A DNA stretch of 35,612 nt, from assembly GCA_003344405.1 (NCBI GenBank), contig NOWV01000366.1, forward strand, positions 1 through 35,612, read 5' to 3'. How positions within the stretch are numbered: the first letter of the stretch is position 1; each line of letters opens with the position of its first letter. The position numbers were made by a program, and so were the translations under genes. Source of the DNA: Trichoplax sp. H2 (lineage: Eukaryota > Placozoa > Uniplacotomia > Trichoplacea). Of this stretch, positions 23,401 to 32,205 are shown one piece after another. Under the pieces are notes generated by a model. The model was not told the DNA's origin and did not search any database. It saw only the letters and a list, made by a program, of their open reading frames with translations.

Positions 23401-23746
23401 CACGTAATTGTTTAATGCACCCTTGCCTATCAAAGCACTTTGCAATTCTCACTCCATCTTGTAGTTGCTTGGCTAATTTCTTCGCATTTCTTATCCATTT
23501 ATCGGCTTCTATCAGTTTATATTGACTTAAATAGCAATCGGCTACGTCGAGATAAATATCGTATTCAAGTTGATGGTGATGATTATTATTACTATTCTTG
23601 GACATAGATTGGATTTGAGTAACAGCTTCTTTGTAATGTAATAGAGCTTGTTCATAATTGCCTTCTTCAAAGCATTTCATACCTTTTTTGTGGATAGATT
23701 CAGTTTCATCGAGGATAGTCAAATTTGTGGACTCATATGCCGCCAT
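17474..23746 (-). CDS. Giant kinesin-light-chain-type TPR repeat protein (2090 aa)
   Basis: TPR arrays form superhelical scaffolds that bind peptides or other proteins. One uninterrupted exon encodes 2090 residues. The ATG at 23746 has good context (AAACATGG) and an in-frame TGA two codons upstream. Residues about 16-175 hold three or four diverged TPRs (for example FEEGNYEQALLHY and LRGDLNGALKDFNKSL). Then 43 tandem 42-residue units follow, with consensus LGDNHPSIATTYHNIG, a variable VYKDQGKYDDAL and MYNKSLKI, spaced exactly 42 residues apart. A diverged unit (ENHLHTA..Y) and one more TPR follow, then a polar tail ending LGDLCN. The repeats match the KLC/Nephrocystin-3 (TPR_12) type, but the KLC N-terminal coiled coil is absent, as are NB-ARC, kinase or death domains. 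The role is not known. The nearest same-strand neighbour downstream is the death-domain gene. Confidence 0.95.
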   Translation of the reverse strand: MAAYESTNLTILDETESIHKKGMKCFEEGNYEQALLHYKEAVTQIQSMSKNSNNNHHHQLEYDIYLDVADCYLSQYKLIEADKWIRNAKKLAKQLQDGVRIAKCFDRQGCIKQLRGDLNGALKDFNKSLRIKSELSESEDINISESYLNIASIYDNQGKYNDALSMYNKSLRIQLTQLGDNHPSIATTYHNIGSVYNHQGKYDDALSMFNKSLKIELTQLADNHPSIATTYHNIGGVHKDQGKYNDALSMFNKSLKIQLTQLGDNHPSMAATYHNIGSIYNHQGKYDDALSTYYKSLKIKLTQLGDNHPSIATTYHNIGSVYKDQGKYDDALSMYNKSLKIILTQLGDNHPSIAVSYSNIGLVYNDQGKYDDALSMYNKSLKIKLTQLGDNHPSIAATYHNIGSVYNHQGKYGDALSMYNKSLKIQLTQLGNNHPSIAVTYHNIGSVCSHQGKYDDALSMYNKSLKILQTQLGDNHPSIAVSYGNIGQVYNDQGKYDDALSTYNKSLKILQTQLGDNHPSIATTYHNIGSVYKDQGKYDHALSMYNKSLKINQTQLGDNHPSIATTYHNIGSVYKDQGKYDDALSMQNKSLKIQLTQLGDNHPSIAVIYHNIGSVYEDQGKYDNALSMYNKSLQIQLSQLGDNHPSIATTYHNFGSVYEDQGKYDDALSMFNKSLKIKQTQLGNNHPSIAAKYHNISGVNNHQGNYDDALSMYNKSLKINQTQLGDNHPSIATTYHNIGSVTKDQDKNDDAVSMYKKSLKIDLTQLGDNHPSIAATYHNIAGVYNDQGKHDNALAMYNKSLKIKLTKLGDNHLSIATTYHSIGSVYSHQGKYDDALSMHNKSLKIQLTQLGDNHPSIAVTYSNIGQVYNDHGKYDDALSMYNKSLKIQLTQLGDNHPSIAMTYHNIGSVYNHQGKYDDALSMYNKSLKIKLTQLGDNHPSIATTYHNIGSVYKDRSKYDDALSMYYKSLKIKRSQLGDNHPSIAITYSNIGQVYHHQGKYDDALSMYNKSLKIQLTQLGDNHPSIAVTYGNIGQVYKDQSKYDDALSMYYKSLKIELTQLGDNHPSIATTYHNIGSVYKDQGKYDDALSTYNKSLKIELTQLGDNHPSIAVSYSNIGQVYNDQGKYDDALSMYNKSLKIELTQLGDNHPSIAATYHNIGSVYNHQGKYDDALSMYNKSLKIQLTQLGDNHPSIATTYHNIGSVYKDQSKYDDALSMYNKSLKILQTQLAGNHPNIAVSYSNIGQVYNHQGKYNDAISMYKKSLKILQTQLGDNHPSIATTYHSIGGVYKDQGKYDDALSMYNKSLKIQLTQLGDNHPSTAATYHSIGSIYSHQGKYDDAVSMFNKSLKIDLTQLGDNHPSIAATYHNIGDTYYHQGKYDDALSMFNKSLKINQTQLGDNHPSIASTYHNIGSVYNHQGKYDAALSMYYKSLKIKLTQLGDNHPNIATTYHNLAGVYYHQGKYDDALLMYNKSLKINLTQLGDNHPTIATTYHNIGGVYNHQGKYDDTVSMYKKSLKILLTQLGDNHLSIAAIYHSFGSVYNNQGKYDDALSVYYKSLKIKLTKLGDNHLSIATTYHNIGGVHSHQGKYDDALLMFNKSLKIELTQLGNNHPSIAVTYSSIAGVYNYQGKYDDALSMFYKSLKIELTQLGDNHPSIATTYHNIGGIYNHQGKYDDALSMYNKSLKIQLTQLGDNHPSIATTYHSIGSVYKDQGKYDDALSMYNKSLKIHITQHSDNHPSIVKTYHSIGSVYKDQGKYDDALSMYNKSLKIELKQLGENHPSIAVTYSDIGQVYNDQGKYDDALSMYNKSLKIIQTQLGDNHPSIAVTYRNVGQVYKDQGKYDDALSMYNKSLKIQLTQLGDNHPSIAVTYSNIGQVYKDEGKYDDALSMYNKSLKIQLTQLGDNHPSIATTYHSIGSVYKDQGKHDDAFSMYNKSLKIKLTQLGDNHPSIAVTYRNIGQVYKDQGKYDDALSMLNKSLQISLVTLGENHLHTAQLYRSQAFVNCKLLNYRQAISLYRKSINSLRYVYGESHPQIVEDEKQINYCSNQLQENEKDSSPLEIANVIRQPLAQYADNQTVIDDQSPSSLGDLCN
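17770..23290 (-). repeat. 126-bp coding tandem array (43 exact-period units)
   Basis: The block TTGGATGATTGTCACC recurs on the plus strand from 17905 to 23197, and 5292 bp is exactly 42 periods of 126. Units differ by substitutions only. Adjacent and distant units share variants in patches (units with Ser-Asn-Ile-Gly-Gln versus His-Asn-Ile-Gly-Ser), as expected from unequal exchange or gene conversion. Antisense open frames across this block are by-products of the repeat. Confidence 0.95.
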
Positions 23747-24064
23747 GTTTCAGTTAATAACAAGACTGAAAGCATACACAGTAATTTGGGGGAAATAAAC
23801 ACCAGTACTCTAATCGATAGAGGTCGCAACTTTAATAGAAATACGATTGATTATCGCAATCGCTTCACAGTATATGATTGAGCCAAACTGATGCCTTCTA
23901 TTTAATGTCAAGATTTCAAAGTCTATGCTAGTTCACAGCATGCTCAAATCGGCGAAATTGGATACGCCCTAAGAAGTCGACGGTCATCAATTCTAATTAT
24001 TGGTTAATCATTTTTTTGATATTAACGAAGCCGTAATAGACTGAAAACGCGAAGACATTCTTTC

Positions 24065-24742
24065 CATACCTTACTTCTCTTTATTTATTTTCAATATCAA
24101 TAATCTGCGTCATCGCTATTATTATAAATAGAAGCTTACTCATTAACACAACAATAGTAATGAATAAGTAAAATACAGTGTTAAGCATAAAAGAGGTTTG
24201 CTATCATATTAATAACTTCGCAAATTGGCTTAATGGCTTGATAAACTAATGTTAAACACTTTTGTTATGCAGTTCATCAATTACAGAAATTCTACGCAAA
24301 GAATATTGGGTATCTTCAATTATTTGCGATCATTGCCTTATAATTCTACTAAGTATAATCAACCTCATTTTATTATAATCCTGCTTATGTTGATTATACC
24401 TTACATACCTCACTTCTCTTTATTTATTTTCAATATCAATAATCTGCGTCATCGCTATTATTATAAATAGAAGCTTACTCATTAACACAACAATAGTAAT
24501 GAATAAGTAAAATGCAGTGTTAAGCATAAAAGATGTTTGCTATCATATTAATAACTTCGCAAATTGGCTTAATGGCTTGATAAACTAATGTTAAACACTT
24601 TTGTTATGCAGTTCATCAATTACAGAAATTCTACGCAAAGAATATTGGGTATCTTCAATTATTTGCGATCATTGCCTTATAATTCTACTAAGTATAATCA
24701 ACATCATTTTATTATAATCCTGCATATGTTGATTTATTTTTG
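24065..24742. repeat. 339-bp tandem duplication upstream of the TPR gene
   Basis: 24065-24403 and 24404-24742 are nearly identical (only a few substitutions), so the duplication is recent. It lies 0.3 kb upstream of the TPR start codon. Each copy contains AATGGCTTGATAAACTAATG and a 60-70 codon chance frame beginning MLNTFVMQF. Confidence 0.95.
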
Positions 24743-25129
24743 CGTCGATAGTCGATTTGGCGGCATATTGCTCATTTTTCAGTTTTGGGCATAATACATG
24801 CTATAACTACAATATAATCATTCATCATTATTCATTAATGAAGTTGTTCTACTTTACCATCCGAGATAGCTGTCTTCTATATAACGTGAAATCGAGGATG
24901 AAGGAGAGGGACGAATTATTATCAATTCGTAAAATTAGGGATAAGTGTTCTTAAGAGTTACTTAAAGAGATTTAGTGCCCTGATACGTGGCTCAGGGATA
25001 AGATTTGTTCATTCAGCCTTCTCGTTATTTTGTTATAGAACTGGTCTGTGTCACAATAATATGGAAAGACTAATATCGCGATAATATAGAGATAAGATAG
25101 GAATATTGCATGCAAATGGATTTGTTGTG

Positions 25130-25535
25130 AAATGTAAAACGTAGAAATCAAGCTACAAAACTTTTAACAAACTTTGATTCTACTTTCTTGGCCTCTGGTC
25201 GACTTAACGAAACTATGATACCAAATAAAAATTGGAGAAACAACCGAACAACAAATTATTAATAAATGCGAGAGAGATAGATCAAACAACCTTTCAGATA
25301 CTTAATCCTAGTATTGTTAGTGAAGAAATAATGAAAAAACGACAGAATCAAAGCTGTCGACAACTGAACAACCTAACAAAAGAAGAACGTTTTCACTTAC
25401 AACAGTTCGACCCCGAAGGTCTTTAAAATTCAACAAGTTCTTCAAAAACATCTTCTTTTACTCTCTACTTTAAATTTTCTTATTGCACTATCATTTATAG
25501 TCACGGCCTCGCAGAGCCCTCTCGGTCGACGGAAA
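25130..25535 (-). repeat. Interspersed repeat family R1, copy 3 (inverted, partial)
   Basis: The minus strand matches the right half of the R1 copies: AGCCGTCTG-like, CCTTCGGGGTCGAA, TTAAGTCGACC and AAAGTTTGTTAAA. It is more diverged. A 64-codon plus-strand frame at 25232-25426, ending KEERFHLQQFDPEGL, is open in this copy but broken by stops in the other two. It may be a residual element ORF or chance. Confidence 0.75.
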
Positions 25536-25544
25536 CTAAATCCA

Positions 25545-25645
25545 AAATATCCGAACTTTAATAAAATCACATATTTGCTTATCGAAACATTTTATATGAC
25601 AACTATGACTAGTTTTCTGACGTTAGTACTAACAGTTGATGTATT
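25545..25645. repeat. Repeat shared with 13300-13460
   Basis: The diverged copy contains AATCCAAAATATCCG, TTGCTTATCGAAACA, ATTTTATATGAC and AACAGTTGATG. It abuts the end of R1 copy 3. Confidence 0.6.
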
Positions 25646-25649
25646 CAAA

Positions 25650-26590
25650 CTCATTTACAATCTCAATAGACTATCAAACGCCCTTACTTTAGAATAGGCA
25701 ATTGCTCTTAAGTCATTCCTATAGTAATCTATACAAAATCATGTAAAATAGTGAAGAAGAAAAGATAGCGACATCATGATTTGGCAAGGTAAACCTTAAA
25801 GATACTATTACTTTCGAGGTATTTTCTACAGTATAATAATAATAGTTTCATACTAAAAGCTGTAAAGGACTGCGCTTTTAGTCCTTTACTACAGATTTGA
25901 ACTGCGCTACTCCGAATTATTACCTTCATACTTTGCTGTTGATACACTGACTGTAAAAGTTATACCCGTTAAAATAAAAACAATAGCTACAATGGTGTAA
26001 TGCTACAACAGCAAGATAGGTCCTAGCATGACTGCCTGTAGTCAATTACATTAAATATGAGTTTCAAAGATCATTAATTAAGAATTTTGAACGAATCTAA
26101 TTAATAACATAATCAATCAACACATAACGTAGGATAATCTTAGCATATTTATTACTACTGCTAGCACGTAGGTATTACAGAGCAATTTGAATTTTCATAC
26201 GCACAAGTTATCAGCTGATTAGTACCGAAAGCGATCGATTTACCCTTTATTAGCTGATATTAGAATGCCAAATTTACAAGATGATCAATGTCGACAAACT
26301 CGATATCATGTAGGATAAAGAGAGTTTTCAAATGAACTACAGTAATTTACTATCATTAAACTGTAAGGTTTATGGCTTGAAGCATAGCGCGGTGTCGAGA
26401 TGCACCCATATTTGGTCATAAGGATAGCTATATTTGATTGAGTTAATAGCTATATTTGATATAGTTAGGTTATTCTGAATAGATATTATCATGAAGCTAA
26501 TATTAGATGATTGCTAACTACTATATTAGAAATTGTTGATGACTAATACTAGCCAGTTGACTAATTATGGTACAAGATTTATGTGGCTAG
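25650..26590. other. Gene-poor stretch with one strong short hairpin
   Basis: No gene is supported. A perfect 10-bp inverted repeat (GTAAAGGACT / AGTCCTTTAC, 8-nt loop) sits at 25862-25889. A short direct repeat, ATAGCTATATTTGAT, occurs twice near 26425-26460. Confidence 0.5.
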
Positions 26591-26600
26591 AAACACTGTA

Positions 26601-26857
26601 GTTTTTAAGATGCCCTTTGGAGAAAGGGGCAAGACATTAATAGAAGAGAAGTAACCTCTTAAATAGAATGATTTAGATTGTAGAAGATAATGATGTACTA
26701 TTAGAGAAAAGTATTTTGTTTGATGACTCATGTCAGATTGTAGATTAATCAAGTTGTCATAAATGAATTTAACGAAATGTATGCTCTTATAAGAATTGCA
26801 GAGATGAGCTCACAAGAAGAAGAAACTTCACTTCGATTTGCGCCCGGAATACTTTAG
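26601..26857 (+). pseudogene. Frameshifted coding-like relic, family unknown
   Basis: Plus-strand segments read KMPFGERGKTLIEEK then stop, IVEDNDVLLEKSILFDDSCQ then stop, and after a one-base shift NQVVINEFNEMYALIRIAEM followed by SSQEEETSLRF and a TAG at 26855-26857. The acidic, well-mixed composition differs from random AT-rich frames and the pieces are in order. Stops and the shift suggest a decayed exon or retrocopy. I do not recognise the family. Confidence 0.33.
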
Positions 26858-26859
26858 AT

Positions 26860-27320
26860 TTTAGACTACATTCTTTTCTTAATTAGTTATTGCTCTACTA
26901 TTCCTAATACCTTGTTATAAATACCTTTTAGAAAAATACCATTTGACTAAGATAGTTATTATGAGACACTATTATTACACGTAGTAATGCTACTTTAACG
27001 ATGGGTTAGCTATACATTAAGCTAGAGAGTCAAAATATAAAAGCCTAGATGAGCGGTAGTTGATTCGCATTTCTTATTAACGTAATATACAATACAGTAT
27101 AGCTGATACTACACTCTCGGCTGCCTACGAAATTATAGAACATCACAAAAAGCCTTTTACTATGCTCTTGCTTAAAAATACAGTCTATGCTTGCCTGCAA
27201 GGACTTCTTTCTAATCTATTCTATTCGTACTTTGATTTGTCTCAATTTAAACTGATTTATAAATTTTATACTAACCACAGATTGCTACTCTCGCCTACCT
27301 AAATGTGCCTTTAATTTAAA
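26860..27320. other. No gene seen
   Basis: AT-rich sequence with no convincing open frame, splice pair or repeat. Confidence 0.4.
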
Positions 27321-27324
27321 TCGA

Positions 27325-27735
27325 TTCTGTCTATACCATACCTATTTAAGTATAATCATACGTGGTTGGATTGTTAAAATGTTAGGCGATTTCCAATAAT
27401 TTAATTCAAATATGAAAGAGAAGGATTTATGAAACTGCAGCTAGCTGGTCCGTCCTATCTCCATTTACCATAATTTTCAACTGATTCTATTTATACCAAT
27501 TATATAGTATATATGGTCCAAGGCGATTTGATAGTTATAAACGCTTACTGATTTGCAATGATTCGATTTTGAATATGAAAGAGAAATCGGCGTGGGTTCA
27601 AGCTAGTACAGCTTGCTATTCATACGGTACTTAAATTACTTTAACTTAATCTGATTCTATCTATACCAATTCTGTTTAATCAATCCGAATTGATTGTGCA
27701 AAATGTATATTGATTTCAAATGATTTGGCTTCAGT
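27325..27735. repeat. Three diverged units of about 160 bp
   Basis: GATTCTATCTATACCAATT-type blocks occur near 27325, 27480 and 27652. Each is followed by a GATTGT or AAGGCGATTT region and a TTCAATATGAAAGAGAA-type end, in the same order. No coding potential is conserved. Confidence 0.6.
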
Positions 27736-27739
27736 ATGA

Positions 27740-29200
27740 AGGAGAAATATTTAAATATAATATAGAATTACGTTTTACGTAATATCCATAATGAAATGTT
27801 GAAGTAAAGACAACTTCTGTTTTAGTAAAAGTAAAATTTTGTTTTTAAAGGTCAAAGCAGTTTTTTAGTTTTTGCAGAATATTTATTATCATAAATTAAC
27901 GTTACGGACACATTTACTAATCTTTAAGTTTATAGTATGCATAAAAATGCTTGTATAGATAGTACTAAAGTTCATTTATACTTTATCAATATATTGGATA
28001 CGAAAATAACTTTGCTCTATGTTAGTAGGCCGTAGCTGATGATGAAACGGTGATATATTCTACCGCACTGTAATATTAATAGTATGATAACTATTCTGGT
28101 ATAACTTGCGGTACTGTATGCAATTTTATGAAATTTTTGTTGTAGAGAGTGAAAGAGTAAATTATCCTGTTTATCTTTTTAGATGTTTTCGACTGTTTTA
28201 TTAGGCGGAAAGACAGAGCGAGTTGAATCAACAATAACGTTTGCTCTGAAACTTAAGGCTCGTTATTACCTATTCTTTAAGGTTAGGCGATTTAACACTG
28301 ATACAGAATCTACGTCTATCTTAACCTTAAGCTCGTTATTGATATCTACTATTAATATGACTTGTACTATTTTATGCGCGATCTTACCCCATTATGAATA
28401 GATTACCAAGTCCGGCCAGTGTGCCATAAAATTTGTATTGGAATCAACGAAAAGATGGCTGATGAAAAAGAAAAGCTACAACGTTAACTAACATCTTTGT
28501 AATGTAACTAGTATTGTGATTGTAGACTGTTAGCCATGTTAAGTATAATGTACGGTAGATATTTATCCTAGGAGATATTTGGTAGCTATAACTATAGAAT
28601 GTAGTGGTAGAGACTCAATGCTAGAGTACAGATGACTATATACAGTAAGCTGTTGAGTTACTAATAAGGCTATAGGTAAAAATAGAACTGTAAATCATAT
28701 ATTAGGATATGGTTAATTCATTGTACTTTGGCTGGTGTGAATAATGTCTACTTAAGTACTGTAGTTGTATCCATATTGGATTAATGATGGTCCGCAGTAG
28801 AATAGTCTTACTAAGAATAATTTAACTATGTGTAAAATAAGGTAAAAGATTGCCATGTGGAATGTAGCTGCGAATGCTACGAAAAGTATAAAAGCATGCA
28901 ACTTTAGATTATTCTGTTAGTTCGTTGTAGAAGTCTTTAGTAGTAGTATTCGGCTAGAGTAGAGCTGTGAGTAGTTAATCTTTGTATAAGATTCAATAAA
29001 GCCCTTATTTTTCTAAAATTTAGAATCTCGTGATTGGTATATATCAATCACAATCTTACGCAGTGCGAAAACCTGACCTACCTCCTGTTTACTTGGGTTC
29101 AGTTAATTAAACAGCCTAATTTGGTCAATTCAGTCAGTTACCTTTCGATATTTTATTCGTTAAATCTAACTTAATTTTCAGCTTCAGTTAGGACCGTTAT
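27740..29200. other. Gene-poor stretch
   Basis: A 72-codon frame at 28183-28401 follows a good acceptor-like tract (TGTTTATCTTTTTAG), and a short ATG frame in strong context (AAAGATGGCTGATG) lies at 28454, but neither joins to further exons. The segment near 27935-28010 is distantly similar to 33430-33480, probably a transposon scrap. Confidence 0.35.
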
Positions 29201-29207
29201 CTATCGA

Positions 29208-29489
29208 TTACTGTAGTAGTGAACAAAAACCACACATGTCGCAACTCGGGATGTATTTTAGTCGAAGTGTGCACAAATTTTTTCTATCCGAATCTATAAC
29301 AAATGACTTCTTTGTCACTTCTTTTGGTATAAGGTGCATTCCCTTTATATATTCCTTATCAAATAAATCTACTATTTTCATTTTGCCTTCTTCTGGAGAT
29401 TTATCCAAGAACTGTTCTAGTTCCATCAGGTTTTCTTCCTCAATGCTATCCAACTCTCCATATTTCATATTTTCAATCAATTCTTCTAC
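29208..29489 (-). CDS. Candidate terminal exon encoding an acidic helical peptide
   Basis: About 93 codons are open to a TAA at 29210-29208. The composition is rich in Glu, Lys and Leu (ENLMELEQFLDKSPEEG) and ends with CDMCGFCSLLQ. It has the look of real coding sequence compared with its surroundings. There is an in-frame stop just upstream, and no clear acceptor with a pyrimidine tract, so the 5' limit is uncertain. I do not recognise a domain. The opposite strand is open over much of the same interval, but its composition is Ser/Phe/Ile-rich and less convincing. Confidence 0.4.
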   Translation of the reverse strand, partial: VEELIENMKYGELDSIEEENLMELEQFLDKSPEEGKMKIVDLFDKEYIKGMHLIPKEVTKKSFVIDSDRKNLCTLRLKYIPSCDMCGFCSLLQ

Positions 29490-29694
29490 TTATTTCATTT
29501 TGTGTCCAACAACCAAATAATTTCAGTTTATAATAATAATCTAGACAGCGCTTAAATATCTAATTTAGATTATTCAACTAAATAGATTCAAAGTTGCGAT
29601 AATACAAAGGGTCATTACATGATAACTGCAACAGTTTGCAAGTCTACTAGACTACTATGCGGCGCTCCTACGAAAGCAAATGGATAAAGCGACA

Positions 29695-30110
29695 GTTAAA
29701 GGAGAGAGGAGATTGACCCCTCTCCTTTCTTTTAGTAGTCGATGGCGTTCATTGTACTATTTTAGCAGATATAGCGTTCTTATCGAAGTCAACTACCATA
29801 TTGTGGTCGATTGGCGTTACTATTTTTACGTGAATAAACTCAAATTTCATTGACGATTGTATTTGGAGACATTGTACTAAAAGAAAGAAAAGAGGGGTCT
29901 CGCTTCTTTCTTTTAGTAGTCGCTAGCATCACCATTAAAGAGATTCAAGGATTAATTGACTTGAATACTGTAATTCGGCTGGGCTCAGTTCATAGTGAAG
30001 ACTGAATCCTACAAGATATTGCAGGTTACAAGTTATTACGTTACTCTTTTGCAAGGATAAGTTCAAATTTCGTTAACGCATTTGGAGCCAGCGTACTTTA
30101 ATGTCTTGTC
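29695..30110. repeat. Diverged tandem pair with hairpins
   Basis: Two units (about 29695-29880 and 29885-30110) share CTTTCTTTTAGTAGTCG, then TCAAATTTC-TT-ACG and ATTTGGAG. Unit 1 starts with a near-perfect inverted repeat (AAAGGAGAG...CTCTCCTTT). Unit 2 starts with a perfect 14-bp one (ACTAAAAGAAAGAA / TTCTTTCTTTTAGT). Both have short open runs after the shared AG, but neither is long enough to call a gene. Confidence 0.6.
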
Positions 30111-30251
30111 TTATACAGAATACGAGCGTACTCCCTTGATTTGAATGGGTAATTTGCTAGTACTTATAAAAAATAATAAACAACATAACTATTAAAAAAC
30201 AAAGTGAGGTGCAATCGAAAAGGATAAATAAATTGTGGACTTTATCATAGA

Positions 30252-30452
30252 GTGCAAGTAGCTTTAAGCGGCAATCAAACTGCTACCACGTATCCACTAA
30301 CTGGAAATTTAGACTCTGAGATTATTGACGTGAGAATAAGCGTGAGATCCTTTGCATCACCATGTTTCGGTCAAAATACTTTATTATACTTTCAATATTT
30401 TATGCTTTACTTTCAATTTCTATCCGTATTACTATCTATAATTATATCATAA
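30252..30452 (+). other. Open frame without ATG start, not supported as a gene
   Basis: A 66-codon run opens with GTG, polar at first and hydrophobic later. There is no splice partner or motif. It is recorded so that the stretch before the repeat cluster is accounted for. Confidence 0.2.
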
Positions 30453-30539
30453 AATTTTGATCCATTCAGGTATCGTACAGATCACACATTTAAATACTTC
30501 TAATTGATAAAGAATGTTCCACATAAATTATAATTATCA

Positions 30540-30690
30540 ACAGATTAGGCAATATCGCCCAACCATAACCCAAAATTTGCCTGCTTAGTATGTGCAAACG
30601 ACCTATCTAACAGATTAGGCAATATCGCACGACCTTAACCCAAAAATTTGCCTGCTCAATTTTGATCAAAACCCTATCGAGTGTTCGATT
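30540..30690. repeat. Direct repeat pair with CAGATTAGGCAATATCGC
   Basis: Two copies start near 30540 and 30610 and share the motif plus AACCCAAAA-TTTGCCTGCT. A third, partial copy is split around 31027 and 31152, flanking the 31069-31130 arm, which suggests insertion of the palindromic unit into an older repeat. Confidence 0.8.
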
Positions 30691-30694
30691 ACAA

Positions 30695-30832
30695 ATGTTC
30701 CACATAATTTATAATGTATGTTCCACATAATTTATTATTTATGTTCCACATAATTTATTATGTATGTTCCACATAATTTATAATGTATGTTCCACATAAT
30801 TTATAATGTATGTTCCACATAATTTATAATGT
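30695..30832. repeat. Six tandem copies of a 23-bp unit
   Basis: Unit ATGTTCCACATAATTTATAATGT starts at 30695, 30718, 30741, 30764, 30787 and 30810, with single-base variants in units 2 and 3. A seventh start at 30833 runs directly into the left arm of the palindrome, whose end is the same GTTCCACATA. Confidence 0.95.
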
Positions 30833-30834
30833 AT

Positions 30835-30970
30835 GTTCCACATAGATTATAAACTTTAAAATTATACATAAATATCCTTCGTAGATAATAAACTCCTATC
30901 CCTATTTCGGAGTTTATTATCTACGAAGGATATTTATGTATAATTTTAAAGTTTATAATCTATGTGGAAC
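30835..30970. repeat. Perfect 62-bp inverted repeat with 12-nt spacer
   Basis: Left arm 30835-30896 and right arm 30909-30970 are exact reverse complements. The outer ends are GTTCCACATA and TATGTGGAAC. The inner ends are ACTCC and GGAGT around a 12-nt spacer. It can extrude a long cruciform or be two head-to-head copies of a mobile terminal repeat. Confidence 0.97.
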
Positions 30971-31068
30971 AAAATATTTCCAAATTTGTTCGGTTAATTT
31001 GCGCAATTGACCTACCTAGGTACCTAACAGATTAGGCATTATCATATAACTTTATCCAAAAATGGATA

Positions 31069-31130
31069 GGAGTTTATTATCTATGAAGGATATTTATGTA
31101 TAATTTTAAAGTTTATAATCTATGTGGAAC
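31069..31130. repeat. Third copy of the 62-bp arm
   Basis: This matches 30909-30970 with one substitution (CTATGAAGG for CTACGAAGG) and also extends over GGATA, which matches the spacer side of the left arm. The unit is therefore about 67 bp and mobile or recombining. Confidence 0.93.
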
Positions 31131-31187
31131 GTACATTATAAATTATTTAAAAATTTGCCTGCTTAATTTGATCAATCCTCTATATAT

Positions 31188-31417
31188 AGATAGAGAAGAC
31201 CTGGACCAATCGCGAATCTCGTATATAATAACTAACTAAGAGAATTCAAAAATAAAATCGTCGACTCAAAAGAGTTGTTATTACATTTCTTCTCGCGCGC
31301 GTCAGCATATATGCCAAAGAAATATATAAAACATTTCTAAGCCGACGGCTCTTTTTTTTCTTTAAATGATTTTTTTTTATATTATTATTTTCGCGTGGGT
31401 CCAGGTCTTCTCTATCT
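31188..31417. mobile_element. MITE-like 230-bp element with terminal inverted repeats
   Basis: AGATAGAGAAGACCTGGACC at 31188-31207 and its exact complement at 31398-31417 form perfect 20-bp terminal inverted repeats, extended imperfectly by CGCGAA / TTCGCG. The inside is non-coding, with a CG-rich spot (CTCGCGCGCG) and a T-run. A target-site duplication is not evident, so the superfamily is unknown. Confidence 0.75.
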
Positions 31418-31419
31418 TG

Positions 31420-31734
31420 TCTTAATTCAATGTATGCATTCTGGTTTATGACATAATTTCGATATTATCTTGCTTTATTTGTCATCTATGTATTATCAAC
31501 TTCTTCAAGAATTAAGACGATATTGACTATATTATCGTCATTAGAGGTCCCAATTAATCAACTCTGACCCATCGTGAACCCAGATGAATACCGAACTAGC
31601 CATTTAAATATCTATGCTTATTTGTTTCTAACCATGCCATTAATAATTCCCTGTGCACCTTTATTCAGATCTGCTATGTGTTCTAAATGTGTTCGCTGCC
31701 CTTACTTTCTTTCACATCGTAAAGGAAGTGACAA
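31420..31734. other. No gene supported
   Basis: A 60-codon run (31574-31756) opens with GTG and ends inside the repeat shared with 5933-6003. Otherwise AT-rich sequence. Confidence 0.4.
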
Positions 31735-31802
31735 TTTCAAAAGTTTCATCCATTAATTGGGTCTCAACATTGTTGGGCTAGCGTTCAATCCGCCATATAT
31801 TA
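31735..31802. repeat. Copy of the 5933-6003 repeat
   Basis: Same orientation as the 5.9-kb copy. It abuts the outer end of inverted-duplication arm B near 31800. Confidence 0.7.
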
Positions 31803-32205
31803 AAGGAGAAACGTCTACAACCTTTCTTGATATTTTAGATATATGGGTAATATGGGATACAATACAGTACAATATGCGAATGAAACCATGATGGACTGGG
31901 AATCGCACGCGCACTACTCGAACATAAGATAATGAATGTCCAAAAGAATAGCTATCCAATCGCTGAAGTATTGTACTGCTGGTTATTCTTAGATAGGATT
32001 ATCATCACCTAAAATATCCTAAATTCCTATCTACTGCAATATTGAACTAAGTGTAATAGAGGGCCAGTACCGTCTTTCTAAAAGTCAGATTGCGTAAAAT
32101 TGTACGCGTGTAGATGAATTCCGCGTGAGACTGTACAGTATAACGGGAAATATGACCCGGCTCACTGCGGCCATAGTACAGTACTAGTCTAGAAATAGTC
32201 GTTGA

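Noticed and set aside
24249-24794. Paired frames starting MLNTFVMQF in the tandem duplication
   Set aside because: Ile/Tyr/Asn-rich chance frame, duplicated only because the DNA is; no conservation signal.
29890-30110. Plus-strand run KEIQGLIDLNTVIRLGS then TGA then ILQDIAGYKLL as a second UGA-containing gene
   Set aside because: It recognises no family, has no start, and its DNA is one unit of a diverged repeat; a Sec reading is unsupported.
30695-30970. CRISPR-like array
   Set aside because: The 23-bp units are directly contiguous with no spacers, and the context is animal nuclear DNA.
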